From an uncultured Sphingopyxis sp. (GTDB taxonomy: Bacteria > Pseudomonadota > Alphaproteobacteria > Sphingomonadales > Sphingomonadaceae): a stretch of 64,000 nucleotides of DNA. The translations under genes and the position numbers were made by a program. Positions 27,631 through 35,298 of the stretch are shown here, in pieces; within the stretch, counting starts at the first letter, position 1, and every line of letters begins with the position of its first letter. Location: positions 1,736,001 through 1,800,000 of the forward strand of contig NZ_LT598653.1 in the NCBI RefSeq assembly GCF_900078365.1, given 5' to 3'. The notes below the pieces were generated by a model. That model worked only from the letters and a program-made list of their open reading frames with translations. It was not told the origin of the DNA and did no database searches.

Positions 27631-28236
27631 ATGCGTGGTGTGAAGCGGCTGTTCGACATCCTTATTGGCGGCAGCATGCTGCTGCTGCTCTTGCCGCTGC
27701 TGCTCGCTCTGAGCTTGCTGATATTCCTGCGCATGGGGCGGCCCGTCCTTTTTCGCCAGACTCGCCCCGGTCTGCACGGCCGGCCTTTTGAGATGCTGAA
27801 GCTGCGGACGATGCGCGACGCGGTCGATCGCGACGGCAATCCGCTCGCCGATTCGGAGCGGATCACGCCCTTGGGGCAGTTTCTGCGCTCGACGAGCCTC
27901 GACGAACTGCCCGAGCTCTGGAATGTGCTGAAAGGCGACATGAGCCTGGTCGGGCCGCGGCCTTTGCTGATGGAATATCTGCCGCTGTATAGCGCCGAAC
28001 AGGCGCGGCGGCATGAAGTGCGTCCGGGTGTCACGGGCTGGGCACAGGTCAACGGCCGCAACGCGCTGAGCTGGGAACAGAAGTTCGCGCTCGATGTCTG
28101 GTACGTCGACAACCGGTCGCTCGCACTCGACGGGAGGATCATGATCATGACGCTGGTCAAAGTGCTGAAACGCGATGGAATCAGCGCCGACGGAGAGGCG
28201 ACGATGCCGCGATTCGAAGGAAGAGCCGGCCAATGA
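27631..28236 (+). CDS. pglC: Phosphoglycosyl transferase, PglC-type sugar transferase
   Basis: Moves a phospho-sugar from a UDP-sugar to undecaprenyl phosphate, starting the lipid-linked repeat. 201 residues is the short monotopic form: one hydrophobic re-entrant segment (about 11-33), FEMLKLRTM (53-61), the catalytic Asp-Glu pair in DELPELWNVLKGDMSLVGPRP (91-92), then RPGVTGWAQVNGR. Linked pglD, pglE and pglF homologues suggest the sugar is di-N-acetyl-bacillosamine. Start ATG 27631 gives the usual basic MRGVKRLFD end. Confidence 0.9.
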   Translation: MRGVKRLFDILIGGSMLLLLLPLLLALSLLIFLRMGRPVLFRQTRPGLHGRPFEMLKLRTMRDAVDRDGNPLADSERITPLGQFLRSTSLDELPELWNVLKGDMSLVGPRPLLMEYLPLYSAEQARRHEVRPGVTGWAQVNGRNALSWEQKFALDVWYVDNRSLALDGRIMIMTLVKVLKRDGISADGEATMPRFEGRAGQ

Positions 28237-28272
28237 CGCCGAGCGGCGCGACGTGAGGGATTGGAGAGGATG

Positions 28273-28926
28273 ATGAGCAGATTGATCGGAATTTACGGCG
28301 CGAGCGGTTTTGGCCGCGAAGTGATGCCCGTCGCGCGAGCGCAATTTTCGTCCGATGACCGCCTGGTCTTCATCGACGATGGCGCCCAGGGCGGCGAGCG
28401 GCAGCACAGCGGCCATGCGATTCTGTCGTGGGACGATTTCATCGAGGAAGCGGCAGGGCGGGACGCCGCCGTGTCGATCGCGATTGCCGCGTCGCAGGTT
28501 CGCGAGCGGCTGACCGAACGATGCGGCAAGGCCGGAATTTCGATGTGCGACATCCGCGCGTCGAACGTCATCGTGGGTGACAATGTTGCCGTCGGTGAAG
28601 GCGCGATCCTGCAACCGTTCGCTATGCTGACCGGCGATTGTCATATCGGCCGGGGGTTCCATGCCAATATTTACAGCTATGTGGCCCACGACTGCGTCAT
28701 CGGAGATTTCGTGACCTTTGCACCGAATGTCATGTGCAATGGGAATGTCCGTATCGAGGATCACGCCTATATCGGCACCGGCGCCATCCTTCGCCAGGGC
28801 ACCCCGGAAAAGCCGCTTGTGATCGGGCGCGGTGCAACGGTGGGCATGGGCGCCGTCGTCACGAAAGACGTTCCGGCGGGCGCGACGGTCATCGGCAATC
28901 CGGCAAAGCCCATGGAAAAGAAATGA
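28273..28926 (+). CDS. pglD: UDP-4-amino-sugar acetyltransferase (PglD/NeuD family)
   Basis: 217 residues. An N-terminal Rossmann-like substrate domain (LIGIYGASGFGREVMPVA, about 3-20, with DDGAQGG following) joins a left-handed beta-helix with VIVGDNVAVGEGAIL, CHIGRGFHANIYSYVAHDCVIGDFV and TVIGNPAKPME at the end. The His in YVAHDCVIGD is the expected general base. It should acetylate the amine made by the adjacent aminotransferase. ATG at 28270 and 28273 are both possible; the second has the better spacing from GGAGAGG. Confidence 0.88.
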   Translation: MSRLIGIYGASGFGREVMPVARAQFSSDDRLVFIDDGAQGGERQHSGHAILSWDDFIEEAAGRDAAVSIAIAASQVRERLTERCGKAGISMCDIRASNVIVGDNVAVGEGAILQPFAMLTGDCHIGRGFHANIYSYVAHDCVIGDFVTFAPNVMCNGNVRIEDHAYIGTGAILRQGTPEKPLVIGRGATVGMGAVVTKDVPAGATVIGNPAKPMEKK

Positions 28927-28927
28927 T

Positions 28928-30148
28928 ATGCTGAACACAGCCTTCGCACCTTGGCCGAACTTCACCGAGGAGGAAGCGCAGGCAGTCGCTGCCGTCCTGC
29001 GGTCGAACCGCGTCAATTACTGGACGGGTGACGAATGCCGGGCGTTCGAACGCGAGTTCGCCGACTGGAGCGAGAGCGGCCACGCCATCGCCCTTGCCAA
29101 TGGCACGGTGGCGCTCGACCTCGCGCTTCACGGGCTAGGGATTGGCGCGGTCAACGGGGGCGATGCAAGCGATGAGGTCGTGGTGACGCCGCGCACCTTC
29201 CTCGCGTCGGTCAGCTGTGTGGTCAACGCGGGTGCCATTCCCGTGTTCGCCGATGTCGACCGCGACAGCGGCAATATGTCGGCGGACACGATCGCTCCCG
29301 TGCTGACACCGCGCACGCGCGGCGCCATCATCGTCCATCTTGCGGGCTGGCCGGCCGATATGGACCCGATCATGGAACTGGCGACGAAGCATGATTTCAA
29401 GGTGATCGAGGACTGCGCGCAGGCGCACGGTGCGCTGTATAAAGGACGGAGCGTCGGCTCGATCGGCCATGTCGGCGCATGGTCCTTTTGCCAGGACAAG
29501 ATCATGACGACGGGCGGCGAGGGGGGCATGGTCACCACGAACGACCCCGATCTCTGGTCGCGCATGTGGTCGTTCAAGGATCATGGCAAAAGCTGGGAGG
29601 CCGTCTATGAGCGTGCCCATCCTCCGGGGTTTCGCTGGCTCCACGAAGGTTTTGGCACCAACTGGCGGATGATCGAGATGCAGGCGGCCATCGGCCGGAT
29701 CCAGTTGCAGCGGATGTCCGGATGGACGGCGGCGCGCACCCGCAACGCCGATGTGCTGGGCGAAGCACTGGCCCGCTTTGCCGGGGCCGACGGCATCGTT
29801 CGCTTGCCCGCACCGGCCGACGCGACGAGCCGCCACGCCCAGTATAAATTTTACGCCTATGTGCGTCCCGACCGCCTTGCGCCGGGTTGGGACCGCGACC
29901 GCATCGTTGCCGAAATCGTCGCGCGGGGTGTCCCCTGTTTTCAGGGCAGCTGTTCGGAAGTCTATCTGGAAAAGGCCTTTGACGGCACCGGATGGCGCCC
30001 GGCCCAGCGCCTGCCCGCCGCGCGCGAGCTGGGTGAGACGAGCATCATGTGGCTCGTTCACCCCGGCTTGACCGAAGCGCAGATGCGGTTGACGACGCAG
30101 GCTATCGACGAGGTTCTCGCCGCCGCCTCCGGCAATCGGGGGGGCTAG
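28928..30148 (+). CDS. pglE: UDP-4-keto-sugar aminotransferase (PglE type, DegT/DnrJ/EryC1 family)
   Basis: PLP enzyme that makes the 4-amino-4,6-dideoxy sugar. 406 residues with ALANGTVALDLALHGLGIG (phosphate site), IEDCAQAHGALYKGRSVG and the cofactor lysine about Lys191 in WSFCQDKIMTTGGEGGM. The C-terminal EGFGTNWRMIEMQAAIGR completes the family core. The frame stays open upstream into pglD, but ATG 28928 right after the pglD stop gives the normal N-terminus. The order pglC-pglD-pglE, with pglF convergent, supports the bacillosamine assignment. Confidence 0.9.
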   Translation: MLNTAFAPWPNFTEEEAQAVAAVLRSNRVNYWTGDECRAFEREFADWSESGHAIALANGTVALDLALHGLGIGAVNGGDASDEVVVTPRTFLASVSCVVNAGAIPVFADVDRDSGNMSADTIAPVLTPRTRGAIIVHLAGWPADMDPIMELATKHDFKVIEDCAQAHGALYKGRSVGSIGHVGAWSFCQDKIMTTGGEGGMVTTNDPDLWSRMWSFKDHGKSWEAVYERAHPPGFRWLHEGFGTNWRMIEMQAAIGRIQLQRMSGWTAARTRNADVLGEALARFAGADGIVRLPAPADATSRHAQYKFYAYVRPDRLAPGWDRDRIVAEIVARGVPCFQGSCSEVYLEKAFDGTGWRPAQRLPAARELGETSIMWLVHPGLTEAQMRLTTQAIDEVLAAASGNRGG

Positions 30149-30200
30149 AGCGCGTTTTCCAAGTCGTCAGGTGATTCCACCTGACTTGAAAACACTCTAG
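30145..30200. terminator. Shared palindrome between convergent pglE and pglF
   Basis: A long stem with arms around GTTTTCCAAGTCGTCAGGTG and CACCTGACTTGAAAAC, a short ATTC loop, and outer CTAGAG/CTCTAG. It contains the stop codons of both genes, so it can act as a terminator in either direction. Similar CTAGAGC-flanked palindromes are frequent in alphaproteobacterial intergenic DNA. Confidence 0.7.
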
Positions 30201-32143
30201 GAGGTCGCGGTCGAAATTCGCGCGGCCCACGCCGTGTCGGGGGTATATTCGGGCACCAGCTTGCCGATGATGCGAATTGCCAGGGCGGGGTCGCCGCTTC
30301 CGCGGATGATCGTTTCGAGAGCCTGAAGCTCCGCCTCCAATTCCTTCCACGGCCAGCGGCTTTCGCGGGCGCGAAGGATGCGGGGGTGGTTGGTCGGCTC
30401 GGGATTGTCGCCAATCAGCAGCTCCTCATAGAGCTTCTCGCCCGGCCGCAGCCCCGTTTCGACAATCTCGATGTCGCCTTCGGGGCGGTCGGTGTCGCGG
30501 ACGCTGAGGCCCGACAGCTGGATCATGCTGCGCGCGAGGTCGATGATACGAACGGGTTGCCCCATATCGAGCACGAAGACTTCGCCGCCCCGCGCCATCG
30601 CGCTTGCCTGGATGACGAGTTGCGATGCCTCGGGAATGGTCATGAAATAGCGCGTGATCTTCGCATGGGTAATCGTCACCGGCCCGCCGGCGGCGATCTG
30701 CGCCTTGAACAGAGGAACCACCGAGCCGCTCGATCCGAGCACATTGCCGAAACGGACCATGCTGAACACGGTGGCGACATCGGGGCGCTCGGCGCGCGCC
30801 TGAAGGATCAGTTCGCACACGCGCTTCGATGCGCCCATGATATTGGTCGGACGCACCGCCTTGTCGGTGCTGATCAAGGTGAAATGGGATACGCCATTGG
30901 CCTCGGCGGCCTCGACGCTGTAGAGTGTTCCGAGGACATTGTTGCGAACGCCCGAAATCGGATTGGCCTCGACGAGCGGAACATGTTTGTACGCCGCGGC
31001 GTGGAAGACGGTGTCGGGCCGGTGGTTGCGATAGATGCGCATCGGCGTCGATCGCTCGGCAATATTGCCGAGTTCGAGGATGATCGGGATGTCGGCGTCC
31101 ATCGCGCGCGTCATCTCCGTCAATTCCTGCTCGATCGCATAGAGCGCGAATTCGGATTGTTCGAGGAGGATCAGGCGCGCCGGATGGCACCGCAGGATCT
31201 GGCGGCATAATTCGCTGCCGATCGAGCCGCCGGCACCCGATACCAGCACCGTCTTGCCGACGATCGTCTTGCCCATCAGCACCTCGTTCGGCGCCACCGC
31301 CTCGCGGCCGAGGAGTTCCTCGATCTGAATCTCGCGCAGGTCGTTGACGGTGACCGAACCTTCGATGATGTTCGAGAGGCTCGGTAGCGAACGGACGTAG
31401 ATTTGCTCTTCCTGCAGGCGCTCGATGATTTCGCGGCGGCGCATCCGCGACGCGCTCGGGATGGCGAGCAGAACCTCGTCGACGTCGGTATCGTCCAGCA
31501 GCTTGCCCAATTGTTCGGAGCTGAAGACCGGAACGCCGTCGAGCCGCTGCCCGGCGAGACGCAGGTCGTCATCGACGAAGCCGACGAGATAGATTTGCGG
31601 CTCGTGACGCAGCGACAGGGCGAGCTGCTGTCCCGCGCGCCCGGCGCCATAGATGATCACGCGGCGCGCGTCGGGCGATACGCTGTGCAACAGGTCGAGC
31701 AGCGCGAACCGGATGACGATCCGGCTCGATGCAAGGAGCAGCAGAAATATGATCGGATGCAGGATGGTGAGCGTCCGGGGCACTTCGGGAAAGCGGAAAA
31801 GCACGAAGGCGATCATCAGCGGACCGGCGAGGATCGTGCAGGCAATGGCGAGATTGGCGATCGTCCGCGCGCCCGAAAAGCGGATCAACGAACGGTAGAC
31901 GCCGGTCAGATAGGCGATGGGATACCAGAACAGCAATGTCGCGGCGGCAAAGGTCAGCACCGGGCGCGAGAAAAGTTCCCACACGCCGAGCCGCAGCGAA
32001 TAGGCGATCCAGACCGCGATGACGCAAAGCACGCCGTCCATGCCCGCGGCGAGCAGGCGCCGCTGATCGCGCGACCAGTTGAGCGCCATACGCAGAATTT
32101 GCATCGGGATCGCCAGCCAGGCCTGTTTGTTCTGGATTCGCAT
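30197..32143 (-). CDS. pglF: Membrane-bound UDP-GlcNAc 4,6-dehydratase (PglF/WbpM/FlaA1-like, polysaccharide biosynthesis protein)
   Basis: 648 residues. Four membrane helices (about 37-55, 62-82, 97-116 and 126-145) precede a first Rossmann domain (IIYGAGRAGQQLALSL, about 163-178). The catalytic SDR domain begins near residue 295 with VLVSGAGGSIGSELCRQIL. The active site STDKAVRPTNIMGASKR has Met in the usual Tyr place, as in WbpM/PglF dehydratases. It makes the 4-keto-6-deoxy intermediate for the PglE/PglD pair. It alone faces the pglC-D-E genes from the other strand. Its stop codon lies within the shared palindrome. Confidence 0.92.
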   Translation of the reverse strand: MRIQNKQAWLAIPMQILRMALNWSRDQRRLLAAGMDGVLCVIAVWIAYSLRLGVWELFSRPVLTFAAATLLFWYPIAYLTGVYRSLIRFSGARTIANLAIACTILAGPLMIAFVLFRFPEVPRTLTILHPIIFLLLLASSRIVIRFALLDLLHSVSPDARRVIIYGAGRAGQQLALSLRHEPQIYLVGFVDDDLRLAGQRLDGVPVFSSEQLGKLLDDTDVDEVLLAIPSASRMRRREIIERLQEEQIYVRSLPSLSNIIEGSVTVNDLREIQIEELLGREAVAPNEVLMGKTIVGKTVLVSGAGGSIGSELCRQILRCHPARLILLEQSEFALYAIEQELTEMTRAMDADIPIILELGNIAERSTPMRIYRNHRPDTVFHAAAYKHVPLVEANPISGVRNNVLGTLYSVEAAEANGVSHFTLISTDKAVRPTNIMGASKRVCELILQARAERPDVATVFSMVRFGNVLGSSGSVVPLFKAQIAAGGPVTITHAKITRYFMTIPEASQLVIQASAMARGGEVFVLDMGQPVRIIDLARSMIQLSGLSVRDTDRPEGDIEIVETGLRPGEKLYEELLIGDNPEPTNHPRILRARESRWPWKELEAELQALETIIRGSGDPALAIRIIGKLVPEYTPDTAWAARISTATS

Positions 32144-32327
32144 AAATTAAGATCGTCCCTGTCGGTTCACCAAACACGCGCGTCCCAAAAGGGTTCCGGC
32201 GTCGTCGATATGTCGATTATTATGCGCCGTCTCGCGCATTTGGCGCAAGGCTGTCCCGAATGACAGCATTTTGCGTTTCGTCAAAAGCCGGCGCGGCGAG
32301 ATGCGCGCCCGGGGAGCACTTGCATTC

Positions 32328-33818
32328 ATGACGTCAACGCTCGACATAGGCGCCATGGATTTCGCGTTCGAAAATAGTTTCCACGATTCCATGGAAGGCT
32401 TCTACGCGCCCGCGGAGGCAGCGAAGCCTTCGGCGCCCGAGTTGCTCCTATTCAACCACGCGCTCGCCGAACGGCTCGGGATCGACGTGGCGGGCGCGAC
32501 GGACGATCAACTGGCGCGCGTCTTTTCCGGCGCGGAGATCCTCGAAGGCGCCGAACCGCTCGCGCTCGCTTATGCCGGACATCAGTTCGGCCATTTCTCG
32601 CCGCAACTCGGCGACGGGCGCGCGCTGCTGCTCGGTGAGATCGTCGCGCCCGACGGCGCGCGCTTCGATGTCCAGCTCAAGGGATCGGGCCCTACCGCCT
32701 TTTCGCGCAACGGCGACGGCAAGGCGGCGATCGGTCCGGTGCTGCGCGAATTCCTCGTGTCCGAGGCGATGGCGGCGATGGGTGTGCCGACGACGCGCGC
32801 GCTGGCGGCCGTCGCGACCGGCGACCGGGTCCAGCGCGAACGTGCGCATCCGGGCGCGGTCCTCACCCGCATTGCGAGCAGCCACATTCGCGTCGGCACC
32901 TTCCAGTTCTTCGCCGCGCATTTCGGCGCCGAGCATGTCGCGCAATTGTCGGATTACAGCATCCGGCGTCACTTCCCCGACCTTGCCGATGCGGCTAATC
33001 CGCATCTTGCGCTGCTCGACCGCGTGATCGGACTGCAATGCGAGCTGGTGTCGCACTGGCTCGGCGTGGGATTTATCCATGGCGTGATGAACACCGACAA
33101 TGTCGCGATCAGCGGCGAGACAATCGATTACGGCCCCTGCGCCTTCATGGACCGCTTCGCGGTGAACACGGTCTTCAGCTCGATCGATGCAAACGGCCGC
33201 TATGCCTATGGCCGCCAGCCGCAGATCATGCACTGGAACATGGCGCGCTTTGCGGAGGCGTTGCTGCCGGCGATCCACCGCGTGTCGCCCGAGGACGTCG
33301 AGGCGGCGAAAGCGATCGTCGATGCGGTCCCCGGCCGCTTTCGCGCCAGCTGGCATGCCAAGGTGAGGGGAAAGCTCGGGCTGAGCGGCGAGGGCGCGGA
33401 CGATGGCGAGTTGATCGACAGCCTGTTCGACGAACTTGAAACCCATGCGGTCGATTTCACGTCCTTCTTCCGCGCGCTCGCGATGCTGCTGCGCGGCGAC
33501 GGCGCGATGCTCGAAAGCCTGCTTCCCAGCGCCGACGCGATGGCGCCTTGGATCGCCGCATGGTGGGAGAGGATCGAGCACGACAGCATGGGGCCGGTCG
33601 AACATGCCGATGCGATGGATGCGGTGAATCCACTCTACATCCCGCGTAACCATCTGGTCGAAGAGGCGCTGGAGGCGGCCGAGGCCGGCGATCTTGCACC
33701 ATGGCTAAAATTGCTTGGCGTCGTCCGCAATCCGTATGAAGTCCGCCCAGGGCTCGAACGCTTCACGCTTCCCGCGCCGGCCGATGCGGGGCCATACAAG
33801 ACCTTCTGCGGGACCTGA
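32328..33818 (+). CDS. selO: Protein adenylyltransferase SelO (YdiU/UPF0061)
   Basis: Pseudokinase-fold enzyme that AMPylates proteins on Ser, Thr or Tyr and is linked to redox stress. 496 residues, usual length. Core motifs: AYAGHQFGHFSPQLGDGRALLLGE, QLKGSGPTAFSRNGDGKAAIGPVLREFL, GVMNTDNVAISGETIDYGPCAFMD. The tail YKTFCGT ends with a cysteine where eukaryotic relatives carry selenocysteine. It is unrelated to the sugar genes on both sides. ATG 32328 follows GGGGAG at a long spacing; ATG 32355 (MDFAFENSF) is a reasonable alternative. Confidence 0.9.
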   Translation: MTSTLDIGAMDFAFENSFHDSMEGFYAPAEAAKPSAPELLLFNHALAERLGIDVAGATDDQLARVFSGAEILEGAEPLALAYAGHQFGHFSPQLGDGRALLLGEIVAPDGARFDVQLKGSGPTAFSRNGDGKAAIGPVLREFLVSEAMAAMGVPTTRALAAVATGDRVQRERAHPGAVLTRIASSHIRVGTFQFFAAHFGAEHVAQLSDYSIRRHFPDLADAANPHLALLDRVIGLQCELVSHWLGVGFIHGVMNTDNVAISGETIDYGPCAFMDRFAVNTVFSSIDANGRYAYGRQPQIMHWNMARFAEALLPAIHRVSPEDVEAAKAIVDAVPGRFRASWHAKVRGKLGLSGEGADDGELIDSLFDELETHAVDFTSFFRALAMLLRGDGAMLESLLPSADAMAPWIAAWWERIEHDSMGPVEHADAMDAVNPLYIPRNHLVEEALEAAEAGDLAPWLKLLGVVRNPYEVRPGLERFTLPAPADAGPYKTFCGT

Positions 33819-33885
33819 CCACCGCGGTTGAGCGGGTGCATCGCAGTTGCTAGGGACGGCGGCGCACCACTCAGAGGATAAGTCA

Positions 33886-35166
33886 TTGGCCCCAGCACAT
33901 GTTTCGCCCGCGTCGCCCTCCAAGATTGCCGTCGTCGGCACGGGCTATGTCGGTATTTCCAACGCGATCCTGCTGGCGCAGCGCAACGAGGTGGTCGCGC
34001 TCGACATCGACGCGCACAAGGTCGAGCAGCTCAATGCCAAACAATCGCCGATCGCCGATCCCGAGATCGAGGATTATCTGGCGAACCGGCCGCTCAATCT
34101 GATCGCGACTACCGATCGCGATGCCGCCTATAAGGGCGCGGATTTCGTCATCGTCGCGACGCCGACCGACTATGATCCCGACACCAATTATTTCAACACA
34201 GGCACGGTCGAGAGTGTCATCGCCGACGCGCTGGTCATGGCGCCGGGCGCGCTGATCGTCGTCAAATCGACCGTGCCCGTGGGTTTCACTGAGCGGATGC
34301 GCGCCGAACTCGGCAGTGATGCGATCGTCTTTTCGCCCGAATTCCTGCGCGAAGGGCGCGCGCTTTACGACAATCTCCATCCTTCGCGGATCATCGTCGG
34401 CAACACGCATCCGCGCGCGGCTGATTTCGCGCGGCTGCTGCTCGAAGGGTCGCTGAAGCCCGATGCCGCGATCCTGCAGACCGGCAACACTGAAGCCGAG
34501 GCGATCAAGCTGTTCGCCAACACCTATCTCGCGATGCGCGTCGCCTTCTTCAACGAGCTCGACACCTATGCGGCGGCACACGATGTCGACTCGCGCCAGG
34601 TGATCGAGGGCGTATGCCTCGACCCCCGGATCGGCAGCTTCTACAACAATCCCTCCTTCGGCTACGGCGGCTATTGCCTGCCCAAGGACACGAAGCAGAT
34701 GCTCGCCAATTACAAGGATGTGCCGCAGAACCTGATCCAGGCGTTTGACGCCTCTTCGAACAGGGCCGCAGTGGGCATCAGCCTGATCACCATCCTGCAG
34801 GCGCAGAACCTGATCCAGGCGATCGTCTCGTCGAACACGACGCGCAAGGATTTCGTCGCGTCCGAGATCATCAAGCGCCAGCCGCGCGTCGTCGGCATCC
34901 ATCGCCTCGCGATGAAGGCGGGATCGGACAATTTCCGCGCCAGCAGCATTTTGGGCGTGATGAAGCGCGTCAAGGCGAAGGGGATCGAGGTGATCGTCTA
35001 TGAGCCGCTGATCGAGGAGGACCGGCTGTTCAATTCGCGTGTGATCCGCGATCTTGACGCCTTCAAGGCCGAAGCCGACGTCATCATCGCCAACCGCGTA
35101 ACGGGCGATCTCGCCGACGTCGCGGACAAGGTCTATAGCCGCGACTTGTTCGGCGCCGATAGCTGA
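33886..35166 (+). CDS. ugd: UDP-glucose 6-dehydrogenase with an in-frame 26-residue insertion
   Basis: Makes UDP-glucuronate from UDP-glucose. The sequence follows the 388-residue E. coli type: VVGTGYVGISNAILLAQ near the start, KSTVPVGFTERM, FSPEFLREGRALYDN, catalytic Cys264 in FGYGGYCLPKDTKQ, and VVGIHRLAMKAGSDNFRASS. After VPQNLIQ (ending at residue 285) there is an extra block, residues 286-311, before AIVSSNTTRKDF resumes. The DNA on both sides of the block carries the same 20-bp sequence (34724-34743 and 34802-34821). Start is TTG at 33886, chosen because AGAGGA lies 7 bases upstream. Whether the enzyme is active with the insertion is unknown. Confidence 0.9.
   Translation: MAPAHVSPASPSKIAVVGTGYVGISNAILLAQRNEVVALDIDAHKVEQLNAKQSPIADPEIEDYLANRPLNLIATTDRDAAYKGADFVIVATPTDYDPDTNYFNTGTVESVIADALVMAPGALIVVKSTVPVGFTERMRAELGSDAIVFSPEFLREGRALYDNLHPSRIIVGNTHPRAADFARLLLEGSLKPDAAILQTGNTEAEAIKLFANTYLAMRVAFFNELDTYAAAHDVDSRQVIEGVCLDPRIGSFYNNPSFGYGGYCLPKDTKQMLANYKDVPQNLIQAFDASSNRAAVGISLITILQAQNLIQAIVSSNTTRKDFVASEIIKRQPRVVGIHRLAMKAGSDNFRASSILGVMKRVKAKGIEVIVYEPLIEEDRLFNSRVIRDLDAFKAEADVIIANRVTGDLADVADKVYSRDLFGADS
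34724..34821 (+). repeat. 20-bp direct repeat bounding a 78-bp insertion in ugd
   Basis: CGCAGAACCTGATCCAGGCG occurs at 34724-34743 and again at 34802-34821, exactly 78 bp apart, so the frame is kept. The DNA between adds 26 codons in a place where the standard family has none. Confidence 0.9.
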
Positions 35167-35298
35167 TCGCCTCCCCGGACGCAGTTTGCCGCACGACCGG
35201 GAACTGTCCCGATCTCGGAGAGTTAGCTGGGAAACAGGGGAGAAACGGGTTGCGTAGCCATATCTTGCGAGCCACAAGCATCGACCGGTGGCCTGCAG

